Positions 1 through 6,216 of a DNA stretch of 11,701 nt are shown here, one piece after another. Made by a program: the position numbers and the translations under genes. Each line of letters starts with the position of its first letter. Position 1 is the stretch's first letter. Location: the NCBI GenBank assembly GCA_021780275.1, contig JAJXZC010000341.1, forward strand, positions 1 through 11,701, written 5' to 3'. This DNA comes from Pseudomonadota bacterium. GTDB lineage: Bacteria; Pseudomonadota; Alphaproteobacteria; Parvibaculales; Parvibaculaceae. Under the pieces are notes generated by a model. That model was given only the letters and a program-made list of their open reading frames with translations, did not search any database and had not been told where the DNA came from.

Positions 1-252
1 CCGCTGTGGCGCGGCCGGGCGCTGGGGACCTATCGCTATTGGCGCGACACCGGCTACGCCATCGGCGCGTTGATGCTCGGCGCCGTCGCCCAGTGGACCC
101 ATGGCGCAACGCCCGCGATTTGGGCGACCGCCGCGCTGGTCGCCCTGTCGGGACTGTGGATCGCGCTGGCGGTCGAGGAAAGCCGGCCGCGCCCCGCGTC
201 GAGGCCCGGCGCGGCGGCGCGCCGCGTCTCGCACGCGTCGGAAAGGGCCTGA
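1..252 (+). CDS. MFS transporter, C-terminal end (partial)
   Basis: The reading frame is open from base 1 to the TGA at 250-252, so only the last 83 residues are present. It starts with a loop of the form LGTYRYWRDTGYAIGA, a recognisable cytoplasmic-loop motif of one group of Major Facilitator transporters. One or two hydrophobic helices follow (about residues 19-31 and 38-55), then an Arg/Pro/Ala-rich cytoplasmic tail. The substrate cannot be deduced from this end. The DsrE gene follows about 105 bases later on the same strand with its own strong ribosome binding site, so co-transcription is possible. Membership of the MFS rests on the loop motif plus helix pattern; the N-terminal part outside the window would settle it. 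Confidence 0.75.
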   Translation, partial: PLWRGRALGTYRYWRDTGYAIGALMLGAVAQWTHGATPAIWATAALVALSGLWIALAVEESRPRPASRPGAAARRVSHASERA

Positions 253-356
253 GTCAAGCATGGAAGCCGGAAATGCCCGGGCGCCTGATCCCGCTTCAGG
301 TCTCAGCGCGACGGTTTGGCGGAACAGCCAGGCAATGTCATTAGGAGGAAGAAATC

Positions 357-728
357 ATGGCTGAGCAAAAACGCAAATTTCTGATCATGGTCATGCACGG
401 GCCTGAAAACCCTGAGATGGCGACGCTGGCGTTCATGACGGCGACCGCCGCGCTTGCCTCGAATATCGACGTGGTGATGGGTTTCCAGAGCCACGGGGCC
501 GAGCTGGTCAAGAAAGGCGTGGCCGATTCCATCGAGGCGCCGAGCGCTCCGGCGCTGAGAGATCTGATGAAAATGTATCTCGAGGCGGGCGGCCGAATGC
601 TCGTGTGCGGGGTTTGTACGAAAGCGCGGAAGATCGCGCCGCATGATTTGATTGGCGGCGCCTCCATCGTGGGAGCGGCGACCTTCGTCGCCGAAGCCGC
701 CGAGGCGACCAACGTGTTCACTTATTGA
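357..728 (+). CDS. DsrE-family protein
   Basis: This is a 123-residue soluble protein with no signal peptide. The beginning (RKFLIMVMHGPENPEMA) is the first beta strand and loop of the DsrE/DsrF-like fold. It is followed by a helix, the strand IDVVMGFQSHGAEL, and a segment RMLVCGVCTKARKI carrying Cys84 and Cys87, where sulfur-carrying members of the family place their reactive cysteine. Known members relay sulfur or act as small redox proteins in the cytoplasm; the exact role here is unknown. The start is fixed by AGGAGG at 343-348, eight bases before ATG. The length fits the family. It follows an MFS gene and may be co-transcribed with it. The overlapping minus-strand frame is a shadow. Confidence 0.85.
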   Translation: MAEQKRKFLIMVMHGPENPEMATLAFMTATAALASNIDVVMGFQSHGAELVKKGVADSIEAPSAPALRDLMKMYLEAGGRMLVCGVCTKARKIAPHDLIGGASIVGAATFVAEAAEATNVFTY

Positions 729-799
729 GGCGATCGAATGTAAGGCCCCGACGATTGGCCGATGACTGAAAAGAATTTCGGCAGATCGCTTCATAGAGG

Positions 800-840
800 G
801 GGCCACTTTCCCAAATGGCGCAACATTGGGGAAGTGGCCC
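800..840. repeat. Long inverted repeat (hairpin) in a gene-poor gap
   Basis: Bases 800-814 and 826-840 form a 15-bp inverted repeat beginning GGGCCACTT, with one G-T pair and an 11-base loop. It lies 72 bases past the DsrE stop. It could terminate transcription, but no clean T-run follows on the plus strand, only a pyrimidine-rich stretch ending TCTTTT at about 855. The rest of 729-991 holds no convincing gene. The frames across it look like degraded coding DNA, and a mobile-element scar is another explanation for the hairpin. Confidence 0.5.
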
Positions 841-991
841 TTGCGCTTGTCTTTTCGGCGCCGATCCTTCAGCGCGTCGCTGGAGGCAATCGACCTGATC
901 GCGCGCGGCAATCTGACGGCGTGTTCAACCGCGTCGAACAATCCCGTGGCCGCAAGTTGAGAGCCCGCACCGACAGACATTTAGCCGGGAT

Positions 992-1411
992 TCAGCGCTG
1001 GATCGCGCAGGCCAGACCGTTCCTTTTCCGCGCCCGCCACGCCATGACGTTTCCGCCGATCATGCAGAGGAAGCCGGTCGCTTCCATGGCAATTGACTCA
1101 GGCTTCAGGTTTGGAGCTAGGAATTTGCTGGCGACGATCAGCGTAAAGCCGGCCAACGCGGCGAGAACAACCGATTGACTGCGGTGTTGCTTGTACGAGA
1201 CAAGCAGGCTTATCGCCGCGATCGCGGCGAAGAAGATGATATAGGGCGCCCGATAGGGAAGCGTCGCGCTGATCCCGATGAGCGACAGAACGGCGAAGGT
1301 CGCGGTGACCCCATAGCAGGCGATCATTGCCAGGGCCGTGCCGACAGGCGCGAGCCATTTGCCGGCGCCCCCGCTTGTGATCGGTTGCGATTCACTGCTG
1401 GGATTCGTCAC
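992..1411 (-). CDS. Small four-helix membrane protein, MerC/MerT-like
   Basis: This is a 139-residue hydrophobic protein with a polar N-terminus of about 17 residues and four likely membrane helices (about 20-47, 53-73, 79-97 and 108-125). The first helix holds Cys32 (LAMIACYGVTATF), followed by LSLIGISATLPYRAPYIIFF. That layout resembles the first two helices of MerC/MerT-type mercury transport proteins, but only one cysteine is present where those proteins have a pair. Cys116 lies in the last helix and Cys135 near the tail. The start is GTG; AAGGA lies about eight bases upstream, and the overlapping ATG runs straight into a stop. A metal-uptake role is an inference from topology. It could equally be an unrelated small membrane protein. 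Confidence 0.6.
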   Translation of the reverse strand: MTNPSSESQPITSGGAGKWLAPVGTALAMIACYGVTATFAVLSLIGISATLPYRAPYIIFFAAIAAISLLVSYKQHRSQSVVLAALAGFTLIVASKFLAPNLKPESIAMEATGFLCMIGGNVMAWRARKRNGLACAIQR

Positions 1412-1451
1412 ATTCGGTTCCTTGACCCCAGTTTGACGGCTAGACGATGGG

Positions 1452-1483
1452 ATTCAATAGATCAATATATATATATATTGAAT
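1452..1483. promoter_or_regulatory. AT-rich palindrome, candidate operator/promoter
   Basis: Bases 1462-1481 are a perfect 20-bp palindrome of the form TCAA-(TA)6-TTGA. Around it, ATTCAATA (1452-1459) and TATTGAAT (1476-1483) form a second 8-bp inverted repeat. In GC-rich surroundings such a block stands out. It lies about 40 bases upstream of the MerC/MerT-like gene on the minus strand. AT-rich palindromes of this kind are typical of ArsR/SmtB-family metal- or sulfide-responsive repressors. No regulator gene is present in the window, so the binding protein is unknown. Confidence 0.5.
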
Positions 1484-1488
1484 TAAAA

Positions 1489-1758
1489 TCAGCGTCGGTG
1501 TTTCATCTCGTCAAGGCCGCCGACCACAGGATGCCGGAGCCTCCGCGTCAAAGGACCGAAGTTAAGCGATGTTGGGCGCAGCGAAGAGCAGAATCTCGCT
1601 GAGCGTTGTTTGTCGACTTGGTCGGCGCAGCGAGAAGCATAAGCGATACCGGACCACTTGCGAGAGAGGTCGGCTATGTCGCGTTTCGGTAGGTCGCTTT
1701 TGATCATTGGAATGATCGACGCGTTTGCCGCCGCCCAGATGACCGTGGAACGTTCCAT
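1489..1758 (-). CDS. Doubtful small ORF, unknown
   Basis: An 89-codon frame begins at an ATG (MERSTVIWAAANASIIPM) and could extend upstream to a TTG at 1875 (128 codons). I recognise no domain, signal peptide or motif. The region is less GC-rich than its neighbours, and a second overlapping frame is also open, which weakens the case. No clear Shine-Dalgarno sequence precedes the ATG. It may be a degraded fragment of a transferred gene. From 1489 to about 1983 nothing else convincing is visible. Confidence 0.2.
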   Translation of the reverse strand: MERSTVIWAAANASIIPMIKSDLPKRDIADLSRKWSGIAYASRCADQVDKQRSARFCSSLRPTSLNFGPLTRRLRHPVVGGLDEMKHRR

Positions 1759-1983
1759 CGGTAATCCGGCGGGGATTAATGCGTAAACGTCGTTTGCGCA
1801 ACAGTTTGGCCTCGGATCGAAAACACGGGCTTTTCTTGTTGCTCTACTCGGTTGCCAAATTGGAATGAAGGGCAACAGTTTTGTGGGCCAGCCCTTAGCC
1901 TAGGATTTCGGGAAGATTCTGCGATGATCCCAAAGTAGCGTAAAGAAAATCACAAACCTTGAGATGATCCAACAGATCGAGCT

Positions 1984-2394
1984 CTAAGCCCGATTGTCGA
2001 TGAAGCCGCCGATCTCGCCCGGCGTCGCAAAGAACACCCACGCCAGATCGCCCATCGAGCCTGCTGGCAGCATGACGGGCGATCCCGGACGCGGGCCGAG
2101 ATCGGTCGAATCGATCTTGAAGCGCAGAACCGACTCGCGGAACTCCATGACCCTGCCGTTGCAGGTCGTCACGCGGAACGTCCCGTTGCGGTGACTGATC
2201 CTGCGCACTTGGCGATCCGGCCCGAACCTCTTGAGGTCCGGGTGCGTGGGAGGCGGTGTCGTCGATGCCTTCGCGTTGCCGCTGGGCCAAGCGGAGCGAG
2301 GGACCAAAGCTGCCCAGGCGCCGGCGAGCGCCAGCAGGATCGTCCGCCGCTTCGTCGGCGGCGCGCTGTTTTTCGAATCGCTAAAATTTGTCAT
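1984..2394 (-). CDS. Exported stand-alone copy of the cytochrome C-terminal domain
   Basis: This is a 136-residue protein. A polar leader with Lys15-Arg-Arg is followed by a hydrophobic stretch (ILLALAGAWAALV), giving a signal peptide, possibly Tat-type. The mature part (about residues 52-136) is one domain: DLKRFGPDRQV, then TFRVT, LRFKIDSTDLGP, PVMLPAGSMGD and VFFATPGEIGGFI. Aligned by eye, 46 of 84 residues match the C-terminal domain of the cytochrome c encoded 18 bases upstream, so the two arose by duplication. It has no heme motif. The ATG at 2394 is chosen because GGAGGTGA precedes it. It is the last gene of the minus-strand run. The domain's function is unknown to me; the location should be periplasmic. 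Confidence 0.75.
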   Translation of the reverse strand: MTNFSDSKNSAPPTKRRTILLALAGAWAALVPRSAWPSGNAKASTTPPPTHPDLKRFGPDRQVRRISHRNGTFRVTTCNGRVMEFRESVLRFKIDSTDLGPRPGSPVMLPAGSMGDLAWVFFATPGEIGGFIDNRA

Positions 2395-2412
2395 GGGCGT
2401 CACCTCCACTCC

Positions 2413-3135
2413 TCAACAGCGATCCTTGATGAAGGCGCTGATCTCCTCCGGCGCGGCGAAGAACACCGAGGCGCGATCGCCCATCATTCCGGCAGGCATG
2501 ATGACCGGCTTGCCGCTCGGTGGGCCGGTGTCGCTCGAGTCGGTTTTGAAACGAAGATTGGCTTCCCAGAAATCCGCCGTCTTGCCGTCCGCCATGGTCA
2601 CCCGATAGGTATTGTGGCAATATTGGATTGCCTCAACCTGGCGATCGGGCCCGAGCTTTTTGAGATCCTGAAACTGGGGTGACATGCCGCCCATCATGCC
2701 GCCCATCATGCCACCCCTGGCGCTGCCTTGACCCGCGGCCGGCATATGCCCGCTGCTCGCTTCCTTCAGGAAAGCGATCAAGTCGGCGCGTTGCCGAGCA
2801 TCTGGAATGCCGTCGAAGGGCATGTGATTGTTCGGGATGAACTGGCTCGGTGATTTGAGCCACTGATCGAGCGCGGCCTCGTTCCACACGACGTTCGACG
2901 CTTTGAGGGCCGATGAGTAACGCTCGAAGCTCTTGAGGCTGCCCGCCTTCCGCCCCCACACGCCGGCGAGGCTCGGCCCGGTCATGTTCCGATCGGGCGC
3001 CAGGGAATGGCAAGCGGCGCAGGCGCGGAAGAGCCGCGCGCCCCGTGTCGGATCCCCCGATGGCGTCGCGGCGCGAGCGGTGAAAGCGGTCACCGCCACA
3101 GCCGCTGACAGCACAAGCAAGATGCGCCTCGTCAT
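2413..3135 (-). CDS. Periplasmic cytochrome c with Met-rich linker and extra domain
   Basis: This is a 240-residue protein. Residues 1-22 are a signal peptide (MTRRILLVLSAAVAVTAFTARA). Residues 25-130 form a class I cytochrome c: heme attachment motif C39-A-A-C42-H43, GPSLAGVWGRKAGS, and probable axial ligand Met105 in NNHMPFDGI. A linker of about 20 residues contains GGMMGGMMGGM, a methionine cluster that could bind copper. Residues 155-240 are a separate domain (LGPDRQVEAI, TYRVT, LRFKTDSSDTGP, VIMPAGMMGDRAS) with Cys173 and a terminal Cys240. It is presumably an electron carrier in the periplasm, working with the HiPIP and lost oxidase encoded upstream. The ATG at 3135 was preferred over upstream in-frame starts because the signal peptide begins there and GTGAGG precedes it. 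The gene starts eight bases after the preceding stop. Confidence 0.85.
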   Translation of the reverse strand: MTRRILLVLSAAVAVTAFTARAATPSGDPTRGARLFRACAACHSLAPDRNMTGPSLAGVWGRKAGSLKSFERYSSALKASNVVWNEAALDQWLKSPSQFIPNNHMPFDGIPDARQRADLIAFLKEASSGHMPAAGQGSARGGMMGGMMGGMSPQFQDLKKLGPDRQVEAIQYCHNTYRVTMADGKTADFWEANLRFKTDSSDTGPPSGKPVIMPAGMMGDRASVFFAAPEEISAFIKDRC

Positions 3136-3143
3136 CGTTAGCC

Positions 3144-3413
3144 TCACGCGACACCGACGATGCTCATCGTCTCGCCTACGATCACGTCCGTCAAGGAGAC
3201 GGTCGCCTGCTGCCGATAGCACACGATATGTCCGGTTAAGGTAGCGCATTCCGTCACCATAACTCCATAACTCAGGGTCTTGGGCGCCTCGTGCATGACA
3301 ACGTTTTTCAATGGCGGTTGCGCGATGGCCGCCGGCGCGACCGTCGCAGCCACCATCGCGCCCGCAAGGCAGACGGCGAAGCGAACGCGCAATGTGCGGA
3401 CATAGGCGCTCAC
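3144..3413 (-). CDS. Small secreted protein, possibly a truncated redoxin
   Basis: This 89-residue protein has a clear signal peptide (FAVCLAGAMVAATVAPAAIAQ, up to about residue 31) and a mature part of some 57 residues starting PPLKNVVMHEAPKTLSYG. From memory, a similar phrase precedes the thioredoxin fold in some TlpA-like proteins. The fold itself and its CxxC motif are missing; only two cysteines remain (VTECAT and HIVCYR). The start is GTG, with GGGAGG 11 bases upstream; the nearby ATG is out of frame. An 8-bp tandem repeat sits where the resemblance ends. It is adjacent to the cytochrome c gene and was separated from the HiPIP gene by the IS. It could be a real short protein or a frameshifted relic. 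Confidence 0.5.
   Translation of the reverse strand: MSAYVRTLRVRFAVCLAGAMVAATVAPAAIAQPPLKNVVMHEAPKTLSYGVMVTECATLTGHIVCYRQQATVSLTDVIVGETMSIVGVA
3258..3273. repeat. 8-bp tandem duplication inside a small ORF
   Basis: CATAACTC occurs twice in direct succession (3258-3265 and 3266-3273). On the coding strand it reads GAGTTATG twice. A gain of eight bases shifts the frame. It lies at the point where the small secreted protein stops resembling a redoxin leader. Confidence 0.7.
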
Positions 3414-3444
3414 GGCTCGCGAAGCCTCCCGATCGGCGGCATTG

Positions 3445-3466
3445 GTCTGATTGTGTTGAAAAACTC
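3445..3466. repeat. IS target duplication and left terminal inverted repeat
   Basis: GTCT at 3445-3448 is the target duplication. GATTGTGTTGAAAAACTC at 3449-3466 is the left inverted repeat and matches the reverse complement of 5019-5036 at all 18 positions. Confidence 0.92.
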
Positions 3467-5036
3467 AGCAGATGAGCATCGGCGCTCCGGTTGGAGGCGT
3501 GTTTTCAGAAATTGATGGCTGGCGCGCTGTCGCGTTGGCGGCCGGGTGGCCGCTTCGTCGGCGGCCTATGCCGGCACCGCCTCCATCGGCGGCATCGCCG
3601 GCCGCAGTCGGGCGAGCCGCCGCAGGTTTTGCGCGGTCGCCGCAAGCAGAAATTCGTCCTTGGCGCCGGATGGCCCGCGTAGCCGCAATCGTCCGAGCCC
3701 CAATATGCGCTTGAGATGGGCGAACAGCATCTCGACCTTCTTCCGACGGCGGGACGCGACCTTGAATTCAGGCGTGGCGGCAAGAGCGCGCGCCACATCG
3801 CGCGCGTCTTCGTCCACGTGCCGCGGAACCTTGCGCACGAGATCATTTGGGCAGCATTGCGGTTTGAGTTCGCAGACCCCGCAATCCTTTTGGCTGGCGC
3901 GGTAACGGCGCATGCCGTCAGCGTCGACGCCGGTGCGGAGCGTGGTGAAGTGTCGGCGGAACCGAAACAGTTCCTTGCCCGCAGGACAGATGTAGCGGTC
4001 CGCATCAGCTTCCCACGTAAAGTCCGAACGCGAGAACGTGCCATCCGTCCGCGTCGATTTATCGAAGACCGGGATATGCGGCGTGATCTGCTTGTGTTTG
4101 ACGAGCCAGGCGAGGTTTTGCGCCGCGCCATAGGCCGTGTCGGCGGCCAGATACCCAGGCTTGAGGCCGTACCGATCCTCGGTTCGATCCAGCATCGTCT
4201 GGGCGGCGCCGACTTCGGCTTGGCGAACGGAGCGCGTGGCTTCGACATCGACAATCACGCCATGGTCCGTGTCGATCAGATAATTGGTCGAGTAGGCGAA
4301 GAAGGCCGGTCCCTTGCGCTGCGCCGTCCATTGCGCCGCCGGGTCGGCCAGGGCGACGAATTTTGGCGCGACCGGCGTCGCCGCGCCAAACGCGGCATCG
4401 TCCAGCGTCGCGAAATATTCGCGCGTGGCGCGGCTGGCTTCCTCCGTGATCTCTTCGCGCGTCCAGTCGCTGCTGGGGACTGAGTGGTGCTTGTTGACGT
4501 CGGCGGGAATGAGGCTGGCGTCGACCGCGAACCCATCGGCGCTGACCAGCCCTTCGGCCATGCAGCGGGCGACGACGGTTTCGAACAGATGCCGAAGGAT
4601 GTTGCTTTCGCGAAAGCGCCCGTGCCGGTTCTTCGAAAAGGTCGAATGATCCGGAACTTTGCCCTCGAGACCGAGACGGCAAAACCAGCGATAGGCGAGG
4701 TTCAGATGGACTTCCTCGCACAGGCGGCGTTCCGAACGAATGCCCGTGCAATAGCCCACCAGCAGCATGCGGATCATCAGTTCCGGGTCGATCGAGGGGC
4801 GGCCGGTGTTACTGTAAAACGGCTTCAGCGTGTTGCGAAGGTCATCAAGGTCGAGATGCCGGTCGATGCCCCGGAGCTGATGGTCGGCGGGCACGTGATC
4901 ATCGAGGCAGAAATCATAGAAAAACCGAGCCGCCGCCGCTTGAACGCCCATCATCGCCGCATCCCCCGCCAAATCAGCAGAGGAAGTGAATCACGCCATC
5001 CGCATCGCGGCAACGGTCGAGTTTTTCAACACAATC
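3449..5036 (-). mobile_element. IS1182-family insertion sequence, complete
   Basis: A 1588-bp element is bounded by perfect 18-bp terminal inverted repeats (3449-3466 and 5019-5036). It is flanked by a direct GTCT duplication (3445-3448 and 5037-5040). One transposase gene fills it. Intact ends, an intact gene and matching target duplications indicate a fairly recent insertion. The right end lies nine bases beyond the HiPIP stop codon and the left end 35 bases before the small secreted protein's start, so it split a run of minus-strand genes that were about 40 bases apart. Confidence 0.93.
3566..4954 (-). CDS. IS1182-family transposase
   Basis: This is a 462-residue DDE transposase from ATG 4954 (a TTG at 4972 would add six residues). 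The N-terminal DNA-binding part contains YSNTGRPSIDPELMIRMLLVGY and DHSTFSKNRHGRF. The catalytic core shows the aspartates in GFAVDASLIPADVN and YLAADTAYGAAQNL, plus NYLIDTDHGVIVDVEATRSVR, PHIPVFDKSTRTDGTF, a Cys-rich insert (KDCGVCELKPQCCPND), and the region around RRKKVEMLFAHLKRILGLGR that should supply the glutamate. These are standard IS1182 signatures. No frameshift or internal stop is seen, so it may be active. The long plus-strand frames within it are antisense shadows. Confidence 0.93.
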   Translation of the reverse strand: MMGVQAAAARFFYDFCLDDHVPADHQLRGIDRHLDLDDLRNTLKPFYSNTGRPSIDPELMIRMLLVGYCTGIRSERRLCEEVHLNLAYRWFCRLGLEGKVPDHSTFSKNRHGRFRESNILRHLFETVVARCMAEGLVSADGFAVDASLIPADVNKHHSVPSSDWTREEITEEASRATREYFATLDDAAFGAATPVAPKFVALADPAAQWTAQRKGPAFFAYSTNYLIDTDHGVIVDVEATRSVRQAEVGAAQTMLDRTEDRYGLKPGYLAADTAYGAAQNLAWLVKHKQITPHIPVFDKSTRTDGTFSRSDFTWEADADRYICPAGKELFRFRRHFTTLRTGVDADGMRRYRASQKDCGVCELKPQCCPNDLVRKVPRHVDEDARDVARALAATPEFKVASRRRKKVEMLFAHLKRILGLGRLRLRGPSGAKDEFLLAATAQNLRRLARLRPAMPPMEAVPA

Positions 5037-5040
5037 GTCT
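5019..5040. repeat. IS right terminal inverted repeat and target duplication
   Basis: GAGTTTTTCAACACAATC at 5019-5036 is the right inverted repeat. It is followed directly by GTCT at 5037-5040, the second copy of the target duplication. Confidence 0.92.
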
Positions 5041-5045
5041 CAAAC

Positions 5046-5389
5046 TCACCCTTCCGATGGAGCATACAGGATGCAATAGCCCATCGGGCTGATGCGGCCC
5101 TCCACAACCTCGCAGGAGCCGGCGGCCATCATTTCGCCGCCCATCATTCCCCCGCCCATCTGCCTCCACCCATCATTCCGCCTCGCCGGCCATTCGCGGA
5201 AATGAAGAACTTGCACATTCCGCACATTTGCATCTCGTTGGGGTGGCCCTGATAGTGAACAGTCGATTTGCTGGCTTTCCCTTCAGCAGAGCTTGAGTAC
5301 GGCAGGAGCGATGTCGCTCCAGCCGCACCAGCGACAAGCGCCGCCTTGGCCAGCCAACCGCGGCGTGAAACCTTGTCCTCCGTCGACAT
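5046..5389 (-). pseudogene. High-potential iron-sulfur protein (HiPIP), split by a -1 frameshift
   Basis: From ATG 5389 (AGGAGA six bases upstream) the protein begins with a Tat signal (SRRGWLAKAALVAGAAGA). It continues KASKSTVHYQGHPNE and C56-G-M-C59-K-F-F, the first cluster cysteines of a HiPIP. It then enters a Met/Gly-rich stretch (GGMMGGG) and hits a stop at 5144-5146. One frame away the sequence goes on as MGGGMMGGEMMAAGSC and then CEVVEGRISPMGYCILY, which fits the classic HiPIP signature C-x(6,9)-[LIVM]-x(3)-G-[YW]-C-x(2)-[FYW], and ends at 5046. All four cluster cysteines are therefore encoded, but in two frames. The break lies within the repetitive GGAATGATGGG region near 5146-5165. 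It could be a one-base deletion, a sequencing error or programmed -1 slippage on GGGGG. HiPIPs carry single electrons in the periplasm. Confidence 0.85.
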
Positions 5390-5505
5390 GGCTTTCTCCT
5401 ATTTCTTTTCGTCTGCCTCCCGGTCGTGGCGATCTGGTCAAACCCGCCGCTTCGGAAAGATTTTTCCCAGTTGCATACGCGGTTCAGTCCGCTCGCCTAA
5501 GTTGG

Positions 5506-5949
5506 TTACTCGGTGGCGTACACCGTTGGCGCCCTGCCGTCCTTGGTGACGGCGTAAATCGTGAACGGTCGGGCCTTGACGCCGCTCATGCCGGGTGAGC
5601 CGCTTGGCATGCCGGGCAGCGTGACGCCGGCGATCGCCGGCCGTTCGGTCAGGAGCTTCTGGATCACCTTCACCGGCACGTGGCCGTCGACGACGTAGCC
5701 TTCGACGAACATCGTGTGGCAGCCTTCCAGGTCTTCGGGCACGCCCGCCTTCGCGCTGATCTCGGCGAGGTCGTTGGTCGGCACGACTTTGACCACGAAG
5801 CCGTTCTTGCGCAGATAGACGGCATAGCCGTCGCAGCAGTCGCACTGCGGGTTCTTGTACAAGGTCGCCGGGATCGGCGCGGCGACGGCCGGCAGCGGCA
5901 GGGCGACCGTGGCGAGCAATGCGCCTCGGCAGAAAGTCCGTCTGTCCAT
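5506..5949 (-). CDS. DUF411 (CopG-like) periplasmic metal-binding protein
   Basis: This 147-residue protein has a signal peptide (about residues 1-24, MDRRTFCRGALLATVALPLPAVAA). The DUF411 domain follows: TLYKNPQCDCCDGYAVYLRKNGF with C36, C38 and C39, then DLEGCHTMFVEGYVVDGHVP with C77, and GVTLPGMPSGSPGM near the end. These cysteines and the M-P-x-G-S-P-G-M segment are family hallmarks. Members, including CopG of copper-resistance loci, bind copper in the periplasm. Of three in-frame ATGs, the one at 5949 is chosen because AGGAGA lies exactly six bases before it; the ATG at 5955 would leave no spacing. It sits between the oxidase remnant and the HiPIP gene, as expected of a copper-handling operon. 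Confidence 0.9.
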   Translation of the reverse strand: MDRRTFCRGALLATVALPLPAVAAPIPATLYKNPQCDCCDGYAVYLRKNGFVVKVVPTNDLAEISAKAGVPEDLEGCHTMFVEGYVVDGHVPVKVIQKLLTERPAIAGVTLPGMPSGSPGMSGVKARPFTIYAVTKDGRAPTVYATE

Positions 5950-5982
5950 TTCCATTCTCCTCATAGCGAAACGACTCCCGAG

Positions 5983-6096
5983 TCAGACGACACGGGCCAA
6001 AGTCATCATTCCCGACATCTGGTGATCCGTGACGTGGCAATGCAGCATCCCATCGCCCGGGTTACCGGCGCCGGAGGAACTGAAACTGCGAGTCAC
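5983..6096 (-). pseudogene. C-terminal remnant of a multicopper oxidase
   Basis: The minus-strand frame ending at TGA 5983-5985 reads NPGDGMLHCHVTDHQMSGMM and then TLARVV. This is the final segment of a multicopper oxidase: His-Cys-His-x3-His-x4-Met, which holds the type 1 copper and part of the trinuclear centre. Upstream the likeness stops within about 15 residues, and an in-frame stop occurs at about 6151, so nearly the whole enzyme (normally 300 or more residues) is missing. The frame could initiate at GTG 6096, giving 37 residues, but I regard it as a deletion remnant. It lies 33 bases before the DUF411 start and after the Cys-rich protein gene, in the order expected for a copper-oxidase operon. 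Confidence 0.8.
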
Positions 6097-6216
6097 TTTC
6101 TGGTTCCTTCCCGCATGCGACGCCGGGCGAAACGCCTCGTCGCTCGACGTTCAGTCATTCGGCAAGCGGCGAGAACCGAAGGCGGCGAGCGCAGCGATGC
6201 CGCGCGCCGTCGCTGT

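Noticed and set aside
303..980. 225-codon minus-strand frame across the DsrE gene
   Set aside because: It is antisense to a well-supported gene, has an Arg/His-rich composition and shows no recognisable domain.
2690..2720. Short repeated bases CCGCCCATCATG read as a DNA repeat array
   Set aside because: It is the coding sequence of the GGMMGGMMGG linker, not a separate repeat or CRISPR.
3716..4483. 255-codon plus-strand frame inside the IS
   Set aside because: It is antisense to the intact transposase; GC-rich codon bias keeps such frames open.
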